From assembly GCA_046728115.1 (NCBI GenBank), contig JBKPDW010000275.1, positions 1 through 34,051 on the forward strand: a stretch of DNA of 34,051 bases. Reading direction: 5' to 3'. A program made the translations under genes and the position numbers. Positions 24,103-32,278 of this stretch are shown piece by piece (positions within the stretch are counted from its first letter, which is position 1; every line of letters begins with the position of its first letter). Source of the DNA: CAVSWN01 sp046728115 (GTDB taxonomy: Bacteria > Acidobacteriota > Vicinamibacteria > Vicinamibacterales > CAVVIG01). The notes beneath the pieces were generated by a model. That model saw nothing but the letters and a program-made list of their open reading frames with translations, had not been told where the DNA came from and ran no database searches.

Positions 24103-25056
24103 TCACACCGTCGGCGGCGCGTCGACACGATCGAACTGATCGAGACGTGTGAGATCGATGGCCACATGTTCCATGTCGGAGAGGTACATGTCGCGGAAGC
24201 GGGCGCCCCACACGATGTCGTTCTTGTCGTAACTGGTTTTGGCGTGGACCTTCTGCGCGAACGTTTCGTCATCGCCGCTGACGAGGCAGACCAGTTCCGG
24301 ATCGGTCTCGACCAGCGCAGCCGCCGACAGCCCTCGCAGCGGACTGCTTTCGTCGATGGGATGAACAACGACCCAGTGCAGAGGCATGAAAATGATCGAT
24401 TCGCGCTCGAGCGCCAGCACGTTGAAGCGACGGCGGCGCTCGCCGTCCTCGTCAACCCAGCGCGCCCACGACACGACGGCGTGGACGTCCGTCAGATCGT
24501 TATTGCGAAGGTTGACGAGGCGGAACATCAGCGCCCAGCCATTCTTGTACGGAGCGATGATGGCGTTGCGACTGAAGTAGATTTTCGCCGTTGGACGCGT
24601 AAACCTCGCGAACAACAGTGCGCTCATCACCGCGAAGCCGAGAAGACCGACAAGCGCCTCTATCGCCACGAGAACGTTCGCCATGCGCGTGATGGGAACG
24701 AGCCTGCCGTATCCGATCGTCGCGAGGGTCTGAACGCTGAAGAAGAGGCAATCTTCGAACCGCGCGAGCGGCGCGGTCTGCGCGCCGTCGAGTGCGCCGG
24801 GGCCGTTCAGCCAATACAGGGCGGCAAAGGCAACATTCGTCACGGCATAGGCGGCCCCCAACAACGCGATCAGGCGCGGAACCGGCAGGGAGAGGAGCGT
24901 GTGGTAGGCGTTGTAGGGATGAAACGCACTCAGATCATTGCGACGGACGTTGAAAGTGCCGTCGTGATTGACCAGCCGTGCGCGACTGCGCTCGGCAAGC
25001 TTCCCACCGAGACCGAGATCCTGACGAAGCCGTTCCTGCTCGAGCAAATCTGCCAC
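24103..25056 (-). CDS. Inward-rectifier-type (Kir/KirBac) potassium channel
   Basis: The product is 317 residues from GTG 25056. The N-terminal RARLVNHDGTFNVRR matches the 'R.+.V...G..NV.R' entry of Kir proteins, followed by a slide-helix region (HPYNAYHTLLSL). Transmembrane helix 1 (LIALLGAAYAVTNVAFAALYW) comes next, then a pore helix and the selectivity filter TIGYG (113-117), then transmembrane helix 2 (VLVAIEALVGLLGFAVMSALLF). The C-terminal half is the cytoplasmic immunoglobulin-like Kir domain (AIIAPYKNGWALMFRLVNLR, MPLHWVVVHPIDESSPL). This domain gates the pore in response to lipids or ligands. Length is normal for KirBac. It stands alone between convergent and divergent neighbours, so it is probably monocistronic. 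Confidence 0.92.
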   Translation of the reverse strand: MADLLEQERLRQDLGLGGKLAERSRARLVNHDGTFNVRRNDLSAFHPYNAYHTLLSLPVPRLIALLGAAYAVTNVAFAALYWLNGPGALDGAQTAPLARFEDCLFFSVQTLATIGYGRLVPITRMANVLVAIEALVGLLGFAVMSALLFARFTRPTAKIYFSRNAIIAPYKNGWALMFRLVNLRNNDLTDVHAVVSWARWVDEDGERRRRFNVLALERESIIFMPLHWVVVHPIDESSPLRGLSAAALVETDPELVCLVSGDDETFAQKVHAKTSYDKNDIVWGARFRDMYLSDMEHVAIDLTRLDQFDRVDAPPTV

Positions 25057-25070
25057 GATTGACGCGGCAC

Positions 25071-25076
25071 ATTTTA
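25071..25076 (-). promoter_or_regulatory. Possible -10 element of the Kir channel gene
   Basis: On the minus strand TAAAAT lies 15-20 bases before the GTG start. It would give a very short leader. No clear -35 element or Shine-Dalgarno sequence is visible, so this is tentative. Confidence 0.3.
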
Positions 25077-25144
25077 ACGACGAAACTCGATCCGCGTCCT
25101 TTTCTGCCTGTCCTGGCAGGATTTTCCCATGCGGGGTTTGGTCG

Positions 25145-28100
25145 CTACTCAGCCGAGATCGTGGGCCGCTGCAACGAAATCGCCGGCAACCCGGCAGCCT
25201 TGAGCTTTGCGTTCAGCGCAGCCAGATCGACGGTTTTGATCGCGGTCCAGCGCGTCATTACCTGTGCCGCGTTCGCTCTCGCATTTTCGATCGCGGACAG
25301 CTGAACCGCGGTCGGCTGCACGTCCGCCCCTTGCAGCAGGTTCATCACGCCGGCAAGCGCGGCGCTGGCGCCGGCGAGCGAATCCGGAGGCGCTTGGGGC
25401 GCGCCAGCACGGCCGCGACCGCCGCCTGGGCCGCCAGCGTCACGGCCGCCCGAACCCCGGCCCTCTGGATCGAGCGGCGGTGCGAGCGATTCGAGTTTCC
25501 TGTCCACTGCCGCAAGCGCGTCAGCCACAGCGCCGGACGCCTGCGGCCGCAGCGTGGCGATCTGATTGCGTACGCCCCTCGCTTGTGTGGCGGCTGTCTC
25601 CGCGTCGACAGCGCCGTAGTACGCAGCCTTCGACAGCGTATATACCTGCTGCATGGCGATCGCCGGCGTCTTCACCCGCGGATCGTTCTTCACGACGATC
25701 GGCTGCGCGTAGCTTTTCCCGTCGACGGTGAGCTTCACCGTGAACTGCCCCGGATTCACCCACGGGGTTGTCGGGGCCGCCACCGTGTTGTGTCCAACTG
25801 CGGCAATCGGCAGGTTCGGACCGCCCAGGCGCACCGACGCCGAACTCAGCGGCTGATAATGAAGATCCCACGTCACACGATGCATCCCGGCGGCGGTCGG
25901 AAGCGCCCGGAGCGGACGATACCAATACAGCGGAATGGTGCTCGTCGCCGGATCGGGCGTGAATACTTCGTCCCTGCTGGAATAGCGCCGAACCAGCTTT
26001 CCGTCGCTCCCGGTGATCTCAATCGTGACCGGCCCGGAAGCTGCCGACTTCAGGTAGTAGTCGATCATGGCGCCTTCCGGGGGATTCGGCGCCGTTGGCT
26101 CGTCGGGCGGCAGCGGCGTATCGGTGTTCATGTTCCAGCGCACTCGCATCGCCGTCTGCGGCTTGAACAATATGACGTCTCGCTCGGCTAAGGCCGTCCT
26201 GCTACCGGCGACTGGAGCGTTCGCCCTGCCGTTGGCGTTGCGCTCGCCTGAAAGGCTCCCGCCTCCGCTCGCGGGCGATCGAGGCACGCTTCGGCGTGGC
26301 ACGCTGGACCCCGCTGCGGGCGAAGGCCCCGCGCCACTTTCGGCGATCCGACGCAGCGGCGTGATGTTGTCGAGAATCCAGATCCCGCGTCCGTGCGTAC
26401 CCACGACGAGGTCGTCGTCCTTGATGATCAAGTCCCGCACCGATGAGGGCGCCATGTTGAGCCGCAGCGATTGCCAGTGGTCGCCATCGTCGAACGATAC
26501 GTAGACCTGTGTCTCCGATCCGGCGAACAGCAGACCCTTTTGTTTGGGATCCTCCCGCACGACGCTGACAGGCGCGCCGCCGGGAATGCCGTTGACGATC
26601 TCCTTCCACGTCTTCCCGCCGTCGTGCGTCCGGAAAATGTGCGGGTTCATGTCGTCGATCCGCAGCGTGTTGACGGCAGCGTACGCCGTCAGCGCATCGA
26701 AGCGGCCTGGATCGACGATGAACACCTTCATGAAGTCGGTGACCTGCGACGGCGTCACGTTGATCCATGTCGCGCCGCCGTCCGCCGTGGTGGCGATCAC
26801 GCCGTCGTCGGTGCCGATCCAAATCCGGTTGATGTCCTTGTAGGACGGGCCGATCGTGTAGATGATCTGCGCGCCAATCGCGCCGCGCTCTCGTCGCTCG
26901 ACCTGCGATGCGTACGTACCGGCGCTCGCCGGCACCTGCCATGTCTCACGCGTGAGATCGGGGCTGATCTGCTTCCAGTTGACGCCGCCGTCCGTCGTCT
27001 TCCACAGCACGTTGTTGGCGTAGAAAAGCGTGTGCGGATCGACTGTCGAAAAAACCACCGGCTGCGTCCGCACGGTGCGATAGGTCGGAGCCTGCCGCGC
27101 CGAAGCCGCGCTGGATCCAAGCCGTGTCGGAGCTTGCCGCGCCGAAGCCGCGCTGGATCCAGGCGGCGGAGGCGGGGCGCCGCGCCCTGAGCGAACCGGT
27201 CCGACGTCCGACACCTGGCCCGTCCGCCGGTCGTAGCGTGTCACCTTGCCGCCGTAGACGAGGTCGGGATCAAGTGGATCGGGCGCGGCGTAGCCATACT
27301 CTTCGACGCCCACCGGATGCCAGTCGCGGAACGTGATCTGCCCGTCGTTGCCGCGACTCGCCACGCATACCGACCCGCTGTCCTGCTGGCCCCCGCACAC
27401 GCGATACGGAAATGCGTTGTCCGCCATTACGTGATAGAGCGCTGCCGTCGGCTGCGTGAACCATGAACTCCACGACTGTCCGCCGTTGAGCGTCACGACC
27501 GCGCCCTGGTCGATGACCATCAGCATGATGTTCGGATCGTTCGGGTTCCACCAGATGTTCTGGTTGTCGTCGCCGCCAGGCGCGCCTTTGAACGGCACGA
27601 ACGTCTTCCCGCCATCAGTGGACTTGTAGCTGACGACGTCGGTGACGATGAGCGTATCGGCGTCCTTGGGATTGACGTGAGGCACGGCTTCGTTCACGCG
27701 GCTGACCATTCGCGTATCAGACGTCGCCTTCGTCCACGTCTCGCCCGCGTCGTCGGATCGATAGAGAGCCGTTCCGTTCCCACCGGCGTCCACGGTCGCA
27801 TACAAACGGCGTGTGTTGGTCGGCGCCACCGCCACCTCGGCGTTGATGACGGCCGGCAATCCGTTCGTCAACTGCTTCCATGTCGTGCCGCCGTCAGTGG
27901 ATTTGAAGATGCCGCCATTCGTTCCGCCCCACGCCGCGTTCTCCCACGGTCCCTGCCGCTGCTCCCACATCGTCGCGTAGACGACATTGGGATTCGACGG
28001 ATCGATGTCAACATCCTTGCCGCCCGTGTTGACGTCCTTGAAGAGGACGCGCTCGAAATTGCGGCCGCCATCGGTCGACCGGAAGATCCCGCGCTCCTCG

Positions 28101-28642
28101 TTCGGCCCATAGGGATGTCCGAGCGCCGCGACGAACAGGCGATCGGCATTTGTCGGATCGACGGCGATCTTGGGAATCTGCTGCGCGTCGCGCAGACCGA
28201 GATGCGTCCACGTCGAGCCGGCATCCGTCGATTTGTAGACGCCGTCGCCCACCGAGAGATCGGGCCGCGGCAGGCCTTCGCCCGACCCCACGTAGATCAC
28301 ATTCGGATCGCTCGGCGCCACCGATACCCACCCGATCGACCCCGTCGGCTGGTCGTCGAAGATCGGGTTCCAGGTGCGACCCGCGTCAGTGGTCTTCCAG
28401 ACACCGCCGTTGCACATGCCGATGTAGAAGGTATACGGCTGGCTCGCGTGGCCGGCGGCCGCCTTGGTGCGGCCGGCCCGGAACGGTCCGATGTTGCGCC
28501 ACTGCATCTCGGCGAAAAGGCTCGCGTTGATCTGCGCCGGCGGCGCAGGTGCTGTCTGGCGCGCGGGCACACGGACCGACAGGGCGCTCGAGGCCAGGGC
28601 CGTCACCAGCGAAATCGTGATCGCGGTGCGCTGGAGGGTCAT
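25145..28642 (-). CDS. Large exported BNR/sortilin-like beta-propeller protein
   Basis: The product is 1165 residues from ATG 28642 with a signal peptide (about 1-28). Residues about 45-750 contain many Asp-box/BNR-type repeats: GGVWKTTDAGRTW, GVYKSTDAGSTW, GIFRSTDGGRNF, GIFKSTDGGTTW, ALYRSDDAGETW, VSYKSTDGGKTF, VLWKTTDGGVNW and HIFRTHDGGKTW. These are the blades of sortilin/VPS10-like or photosystem-assembly-like propellers. The C-terminal region (about 820-1165) is an Ig-like domain followed by a helical tail with a Gly/Arg-rich segment. Homologues are common in Acidobacteriota and Bacteroidota, often annotated as glycosyl hydrolase, but no enzymatic residues are evident. Two proline/serine/alanine-rich stretches (about 489-520 and 770-816) interrupt the conserved sequence and look repeat-derived. 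Confidence 0.88.
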   Translation of the reverse strand: MTLQRTAITISLVTALASSALSVRVPARQTAPAPPAQINASLFAEMQWRNIGPFRAGRTKAAAGHASQPYTFYIGMCNGGVWKTTDAGRTWNPIFDDQPTGSIGWVSVAPSDPNVIYVGSGEGLPRPDLSVGDGVYKSTDAGSTWTHLGLRDAQQIPKIAVDPTNADRLFVAALGHPYGPNEERGIFRSTDGGRNFERVLFKDVNTGGKDVDIDPSNPNVVYATMWEQRQGPWENAAWGGTNGGIFKSTDGGTTWKQLTNGLPAVINAEVAVAPTNTRRLYATVDAGGNGTALYRSDDAGETWTKATSDTRMVSRVNEAVPHVNPKDADTLIVTDVVSYKSTDGGKTFVPFKGAPGGDDNQNIWWNPNDPNIMLMVIDQGAVVTLNGGQSWSSWFTQPTAALYHVMADNAFPYRVCGGQQDSGSVCVASRGNDGQITFRDWHPVGVEEYGYAAPDPLDPDLVYGGKVTRYDRRTGQVSDVGPVRSGRGAPPPPPGSSAASARQAPTRLGSSAASARQAPTYRTVRTQPVVFSTVDPHTLFYANNVLWKTTDGGVNWKQISPDLTRETWQVPASAGTYASQVERRERGAIGAQIIYTIGPSYKDINRIWIGTDDGVIATTADGGATWINVTPSQVTDFMKVFIVDPGRFDALTAYAAVNTLRIDDMNPHIFRTHDGGKTWKEIVNGIPGGAPVSVVREDPKQKGLLFAGSETQVYVSFDDGDHWQSLRLNMAPSSVRDLIIKDDDLVVGTHGRGIWILDNITPLRRIAESGAGPSPAAGSSVPRRSVPRSPASGGGSLSGERNANGRANAPVAGSRTALAERDVILFKPQTAMRVRWNMNTDTPLPPDEPTAPNPPEGAMIDYYLKSAASGPVTIEITGSDGKLVRRYSSRDEVFTPDPATSTIPLYWYRPLRALPTAAGMHRVTWDLHYQPLSSASVRLGGPNLPIAAVGHNTVAAPTTPWVNPGQFTVKLTVDGKSYAQPIVVKNDPRVKTPAIAMQQVYTLSKAAYYGAVDAETAATQARGVRNQIATLRPQASGAVADALAAVDRKLESLAPPLDPEGRGSGGRDAGGPGGGRGRAGAPQAPPDSLAGASAALAGVMNLLQGADVQPTAVQLSAIENARANAAQVMTRWTAIKTVDLAALNAKLKAAGLPAISLQRPTISAE
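26195..26335. repeat. Repeat-derived in-frame insertion inside the propeller gene
   Basis: On the minus strand the conserved text ILDNITPLRRIAESGA and ALAERDVILFKPQTAMRVRW is split by about 45 low-complexity residues rich in Pro, Ser, Gly and Arg. DNA within it (26241-26257 and 26263-26274) matches the intergenic repeat segment at 21278-21349 at 16 of 17 and 12 of 12 positions. The insertion keeps the reading frame. Confidence 0.6.
27084..27161. repeat. Tandem 42-bp repeat inside the propeller gene
   Basis: Two 36-base copies (27084-27119 and 27126-27161) differ at one position and are offset by 42 bases, exactly 14 codons. Each begins with GTCGGAGC(C/T)TGCCGCGCC. On the coding strand they give GSSAASARQAPT twice. 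The GTCGGAGCTTGC start resembles a known bacterial extragenic repeat type. Confidence 0.85.
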
Positions 28643-28822
28643 GACTGTAAGAATCGCACAAAAAGAGCCGGCGGCTTCGGGGCCGCGGGCGCTGTCACTG
28701 TGGAGCCTGCGTTCACGAGCGATGAGCGCGGTCTTGATCGTCGGCTCGCGACCCGACCCGCGATTATCTTAGGATTACCCGATACGCGACCGCGGGCAGC
28801 GTTGGCACCCAGCTTCGCCAGG

Positions 28823-28849
28823 AGCCTTCACGGCCAAGAATCTTTGCAA
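28823..28849 (+). repeat. Second copy of the 27-base dispersed repeat
   Basis: This segment matches the reverse complement of 21123-21149 at 25 of 27 positions. It begins AGCCTTCACGGCCAAGAA and is followed by TGGAGGCGGGGACAGGG. It lies in the 275-base gap between the divergent propeller and NHL-repeat genes, about 70 bases before the NHL gene's start. No other recognisable element is seen in that gap. Confidence 0.6.
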
Positions 28850-28917
28850 ATGGAGGCGGGGACAGGGTGTCGCGGCTCCCGCGCGCTGAAAATTCAGTAC
28901 GACAGCGAGGTGCAGTG

Positions 28918-29979
28918 ATGCGAAATGTGCAGCGACTCGGCTTAGCAATCGGCCTGGCTTTCGTCGCTCCGCAGAGCGTCCGATGGACCGTACTCGCGCA
29001 GGTCCTTCCCAATCCGTATCGCATCGTCCAAGGCTGGGCCCAGCTCCCGAACGGCAGACCGATGGGTGCCGTCGGCAAGGTCTCGATTGATCCCGACGGC
29101 CGGCACATCTGGGCAATCGTGCGATGCGATCGCCTCGACGATCCGGCTCGGTTCGGCGACGAATGTCGCGACTCGAAGACGGATCCGATCATGAAGTTCA
29201 ACCCGGAGGGCAAGGTTGTCAAGTCATTCGGTGGTGGAATGTTCATCTGGCCGCACGGGCTCGACGTCGACAAGGACGGCAACGTCTGGGTCACCGACGC
29301 GGTCACCGAAAATCGAACGCCGAAAGGGGACAAACGCGGACAGGTGGTGGTCAAGTTCAGCCCGGAGGGAAAAGTCCTGATGACGCTGGGAATGCCCGGG
29401 CAGCCGGGCAGCGGTCCCGATCACTTTAATTCCCCGAGCGATGTCGTGGTCGCGCCGAGCGGTGACGTCTTCGTCGCCGATGGTCATAACGACAACGGGA
29501 ACAATCGCGTCGTGAAGTTCTCAAAGGACGGAACGTTCGTCAAAGCCTGGGGCAATAGCGGCTGGGCTCCAGGCGAGTTCCACGCGCTCCACGCCATCGC
29601 GATCGATTCCCGGGGGCGCATTTTCGTCGGCGACCGCGGGAACAACCGCATTCAGATCTTCGACCAGGAGGGAAAGTCGCTCACGACGCCATGGACCCAG
29701 TTTGGAAAACCGAGTGGAATCGCCTTCGACAACAAGGATCAGGTCTATGTCGCGGACTCGGAATCCGACGACGTCCAGAACCCCGGGTGGGAAGAGGGGA
29801 TCCGCATCGGCGACGCGAAGACCGGATGGGTCAACGCATTCATTCTGTTTCCGTGGGGCGATCCACGGCAGACCGCCGGCGACGGAGCGGAGTTCGTCGC
29901 GATCGACCGCGACGGCAACGTCTATGGAGGCGAGCCTCGACCCAAACGGTTGCAGAAGTACGTCAGGGTGAGGCCGTAG
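28918..29979 (+). CDS. NHL-repeat beta-propeller protein, exported
   Basis: The product is 353 residues from ATG 28918, chosen because GAGG lies just upstream and a signal peptide (MRNVQRLGLAIGLAFVAPQS) starts there; an upstream in-frame start at 28867 would overlap repeat-derived sequence. The body has NHL-type blades: WPHGLDVDKDGNVWVTDAV, SPSDVVVAPSGDVFVADGHN, ALHAIAIDSRGRIFVGDRGN, KPSGIAFDNKDQVYVADSES and FVAIDRDGNVYGGE, with GNNRVVKFSKDG and NNRIQIFDQEG between them. The closest known relatives are six-bladed propellers such as peptidylglycine alpha-amidating lyase and SMP-30-like proteins, but I cannot see a defined active site. It is probably periplasmic. It stands alone. Confidence 0.87.
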   Translation: MRNVQRLGLAIGLAFVAPQSVRWTVLAQVLPNPYRIVQGWAQLPNGRPMGAVGKVSIDPDGRHIWAIVRCDRLDDPARFGDECRDSKTDPIMKFNPEGKVVKSFGGGMFIWPHGLDVDKDGNVWVTDAVTENRTPKGDKRGQVVVKFSPEGKVLMTLGMPGQPGSGPDHFNSPSDVVVAPSGDVFVADGHNDNGNNRVVKFSKDGTFVKAWGNSGWAPGEFHALHAIAIDSRGRIFVGDRGNNRIQIFDQEGKSLTTPWTQFGKPSGIAFDNKDQVYVADSESDDVQNPGWEEGIRIGDAKTGWVNAFILFPWGDPRQTAGDGAEFVAIDRDGNVYGGEPRPKRLQKYVRVRP

Positions 29980-30013
29980 CGAATCGAAGCCGAAACGGCT
30001 ATCGCCGCACCCT

Positions 30014-30727
30014 TCAGCTCTTTTTCTTGAACGCTTCCTGGACCTGTTTCCTGATGTCCTTGTAGTTTTTGGACAGCATCTGGTCCTCTTCCTTGGTCAG
30101 GATCCTGAAGGGCACGCGCACGAGGCTCTTCTCGAACTTGACGTTCAGCCAATGCTGCCCGTACTTGATCCCGCCAGGGATCGGAAAGTAGATCCGACCG
30201 ACGCACGCGCGCTGCGAGCTGAGCTCGACCTGGTCGTATGCCATCAATCGCGTGTTGCCCAGCTCCGCGAAAAAGCCGATTCGGCACGACTGGGACGCGC
30301 TCGGCGGAAAATAATTGATCGAGTCGCGTATGACCTTCTCCCGATTCTCCAACCCGCGCAGGTCGGCCTTCCGGTAATCGGCGTTGGAGGGCAGCGGAAT
30401 CGTCTTGCCGTCCGGTGTCTCGAGCGACAGCGCATCGCGCGTCATCGTGTAATTCGGCACGCCATCGCGAACGGTGGCGCCAACCTCCAGCAGCATCCAC
30501 TCCTCACCAATCGACGCATTGGCAAGACGGTACCCGAGGATGAAATAACCTTCGTTGTTGTATGCCGCGCGGATGTACGCGCCCTCGAGCGTCATGATCT
30601 GCGGCACCCCAGGCTGTGGGATTTGCACGGTGGGCGGCTGCTGAGCTTGGACGTCGCCCCGAATCGCCGGTGCCGATAGAGCCACCATCGCGACTAGGGT
30701 CAGGGGTAGGACCTTCGTGGATTGCAT
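30014..30727 (-). CDS. Exported protein of unknown function
   Basis: The product is 237 residues from ATG 30727, where GGAGG lies nine bases upstream; a longer in-frame extension lacks such support. It has a signal peptide (MQSTKVLPLTLVAMVALSAP...). The mature part begins with a proline/glutamine-rich stretch. It continues with beta-rich sequence (GAYIRAAYNNEGYFILGYRL, LLEVGATVRDG, LSLETPDGKTIPLP) and ends with a charged helical tail (LTKEEDQMLSKNYKDIRKQV) finishing FKKKS. A single cysteine pair (SCRIGFF and RACVGRIYF) could form a disulfide. I do not recognise a named family. It is divergent from the propeller gene at 30902 and convergent with the NHL-repeat gene. Confidence 0.75.
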   Translation of the reverse strand: MQSTKVLPLTLVAMVALSAPAIRGDVQAQQPPTVQIPQPGVPQIMTLEGAYIRAAYNNEGYFILGYRLANASIGEEWMLLEVGATVRDGVPNYTMTRDALSLETPDGKTIPLPSNADYRKADLRGLENREKVIRDSINYFPPSASQSCRIGFFAELGNTRLMAYDQVELSSQRACVGRIYFPIPGGIKYGQHWLNVKFEKSLVRVPFRILTKEEDQMLSKNYKDIRKQVQEAFKKKS

Positions 30728-30901
30728 TGGTAGCCTCCGTGGATTCGTAGTTACTCCGACCGGTACTCCGGCTATCGTCAGTCGTCGTGCCTTGCAGCCC
30801 AGCGCCCGCGCGCTCTGGACTGCCCAAATTGCACGACAATCCACCTGTTACCGTTCTCGCTGCTGGAAGACCGCGGCGACCATTCGCATTTTACATGCCA
30901 T

Positions 30902-32278
30902 TTGACGCGACTTGCTGTTTCGTCAGCGCACCTTGCGGTACTATTCAAAATCTTGGCGATGATCATCACGTTGCTTTCCGGCCTGATCTCGTTGGCGTGG
31001 GGCTGGGGCGATCCGGCGCTGCTGGCTGCTCAATCCGATCGAGATTTTGGCTGCCACGAGTGGCACCAATGTCGCGCGATGGCGGAGGCGGCGGCCGAGC
31101 GAGGCGAATACGAAACGTTTCACGATCTCGCCTGGCGCGCGGTGCAGACGGGACCACCGAGAGATCCTGCGCTGATGTACTTCCTCGCGCGCGCCCAGGT
31201 ATTGAGCGGACGACCGCATGATGCGCTCGTGATGCTGGACCGCCTCGCGCAGATGGGCGTACCGTCCGACGCCGACACAAACGACGATTTTATCCGCACC
31301 AGACAACTTCCCGGCTGGCCGGAGGTGGCCGCGCGCATCGAGCGGCTTCGCGGAGCAACATCGCCGGCCGCTCCCGCGGCTCCCGCGGCGTCCGCCCGAG
31401 CATCGGCACCTGAGTCAGAAGCGGCTCGATTCTCGATCAGCCGACTTGCAGTCGTCGGCCTTGCCTATGATGCCGTCTCGCGACGGGTCCTCGTCGGCGA
31501 CAGGCTCGGCCGCAAGCTGGTGTCGGTGAGAGAGGGTGCGAATCACGGCGATGACCTGGTGCGCGCAGACTCCGCGGGATTTCACGACATCTCCGCCATC
31601 GACATCGACGACAAACGGGGAGACTTGTGGGTGACGAGCGGATCAGATGCGGACGGCGCCGGAACACTGCATCGCCTGCAGCTCGTGTCCGGCCGCCCGC
31701 TCAAGGCATTTCGTGTCGCGCCAGCCGGCCGACCGGTCGACCTCGTCGATCTGACGATTACCCCCGGTGGCACGATCGTCGTTCTCGATGCTGCGAGCGG
31801 ACGGATTCTCGGCCTTCGTCCTCGCGCGGCGTCCGTGGAAACCATCGCGCGGATCGATGTAACTGCGCCGGTGAGCGTGGCGGCCAGTACCGACGAGGCA
31901 ATCGTTTACGTTGCCCACAGTAACGGTGTATCACGGTTCGACATGCGAACGCACACGGCAACGCCTGTCGCCGTTCCCAAAGGCATCTCGCTGGCTCGGC
32001 TCCAACAGATCCGGTGGTATCGAAATTCGCTCATCGCTGTCGCCGCCGAGCAGGGCTCGAATCGGATCGTGCGATTCGATTTGAACAGCGGTGGACGAGC
32101 CGTCACACGAGCCACAACGCTGGAAGCCTCGGCAGCAGTGGCGGGACGCGCGTGCATGACCGTTTCCGGAGACGACCTTCTGTACCTGGCGCCCGACGCC
32201 GTGCATGAAGGCGGCAGTGACTCCAGCGACGGACGAGTCGCAACCGCACTTGTCGCGTATCGCGTCCACCTGCGTTGA
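30902..32278 (+). CDS. Exported beta-propeller protein with helical (TPR-like) N-terminal region
   Basis: The widest frame starts at TTG 30902 (458 residues). ATG 30959, giving 439 residues, is a strong alternative because MIITLLSGLISLAW opens a signal-like segment there and CAAAAT at about 30946-30951 could be a -10 element. After the signal, residues about 55-150 (ECRAMAEAAAERGEYETFHDLAW-like text, YFLARAQVLSGRPHDALVML) form a TPR-type helical unit, followed by an Ala/Pro linker. The remainder has NHL/SMP-30-like blades (AYDAVSRRVLVGDRLGRKLV, HDISAIDIDDKRGDLWVTSG, ITPGGTIVVLDAASGRILGL). Function is unknown. The coding call is secure; the start is not. Confidence 0.75.
   Translation: MTRLAVSSAHLAVLFKILAMIITLLSGLISLAWGWGDPALLAAQSDRDFGCHEWHQCRAMAEAAAERGEYETFHDLAWRAVQTGPPRDPALMYFLARAQVLSGRPHDALVMLDRLAQMGVPSDADTNDDFIRTRQLPGWPEVAARIERLRGATSPAAPAAPAASARASAPESEAARFSISRLAVVGLAYDAVSRRVLVGDRLGRKLVSVREGANHGDDLVRADSAGFHDISAIDIDDKRGDLWVTSGSDADGAGTLHRLQLVSGRPLKAFRVAPAGRPVDLVDLTITPGGTIVVLDAASGRILGLRPRAASVETIARIDVTAPVSVAASTDEAIVYVAHSNGVSRFDMRTHTATPVAVPKGISLARLQQIRWYRNSLIAVAAEQGSNRIVRFDLNSGGRAVTRATTLEASAAVAGRACMTVSGDDLLYLAPDAVHEGGSDSSDGRVATALVAYRVHLR

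Noticed and set aside
27084..27161. CRISPR-like tandem repeat
   Set aside because: Only two copies separated by six bases, inside a coding frame and in whole codons. There is no spacer variety and no cas gene.
25145..28642. Glycosyl hydrolase activity for the large propeller protein
   Set aside because: Such proteins are often labelled that way because of Asp-box repeats, but no catalytic residues of a sialidase or other hydrolase are visible.
27677..28918. Long plus-strand open frame opposite the propeller gene
   Set aside because: Arg/His-rich shadow of the minus-strand propeller gene, running through its signal peptide and into the intergenic repeat.
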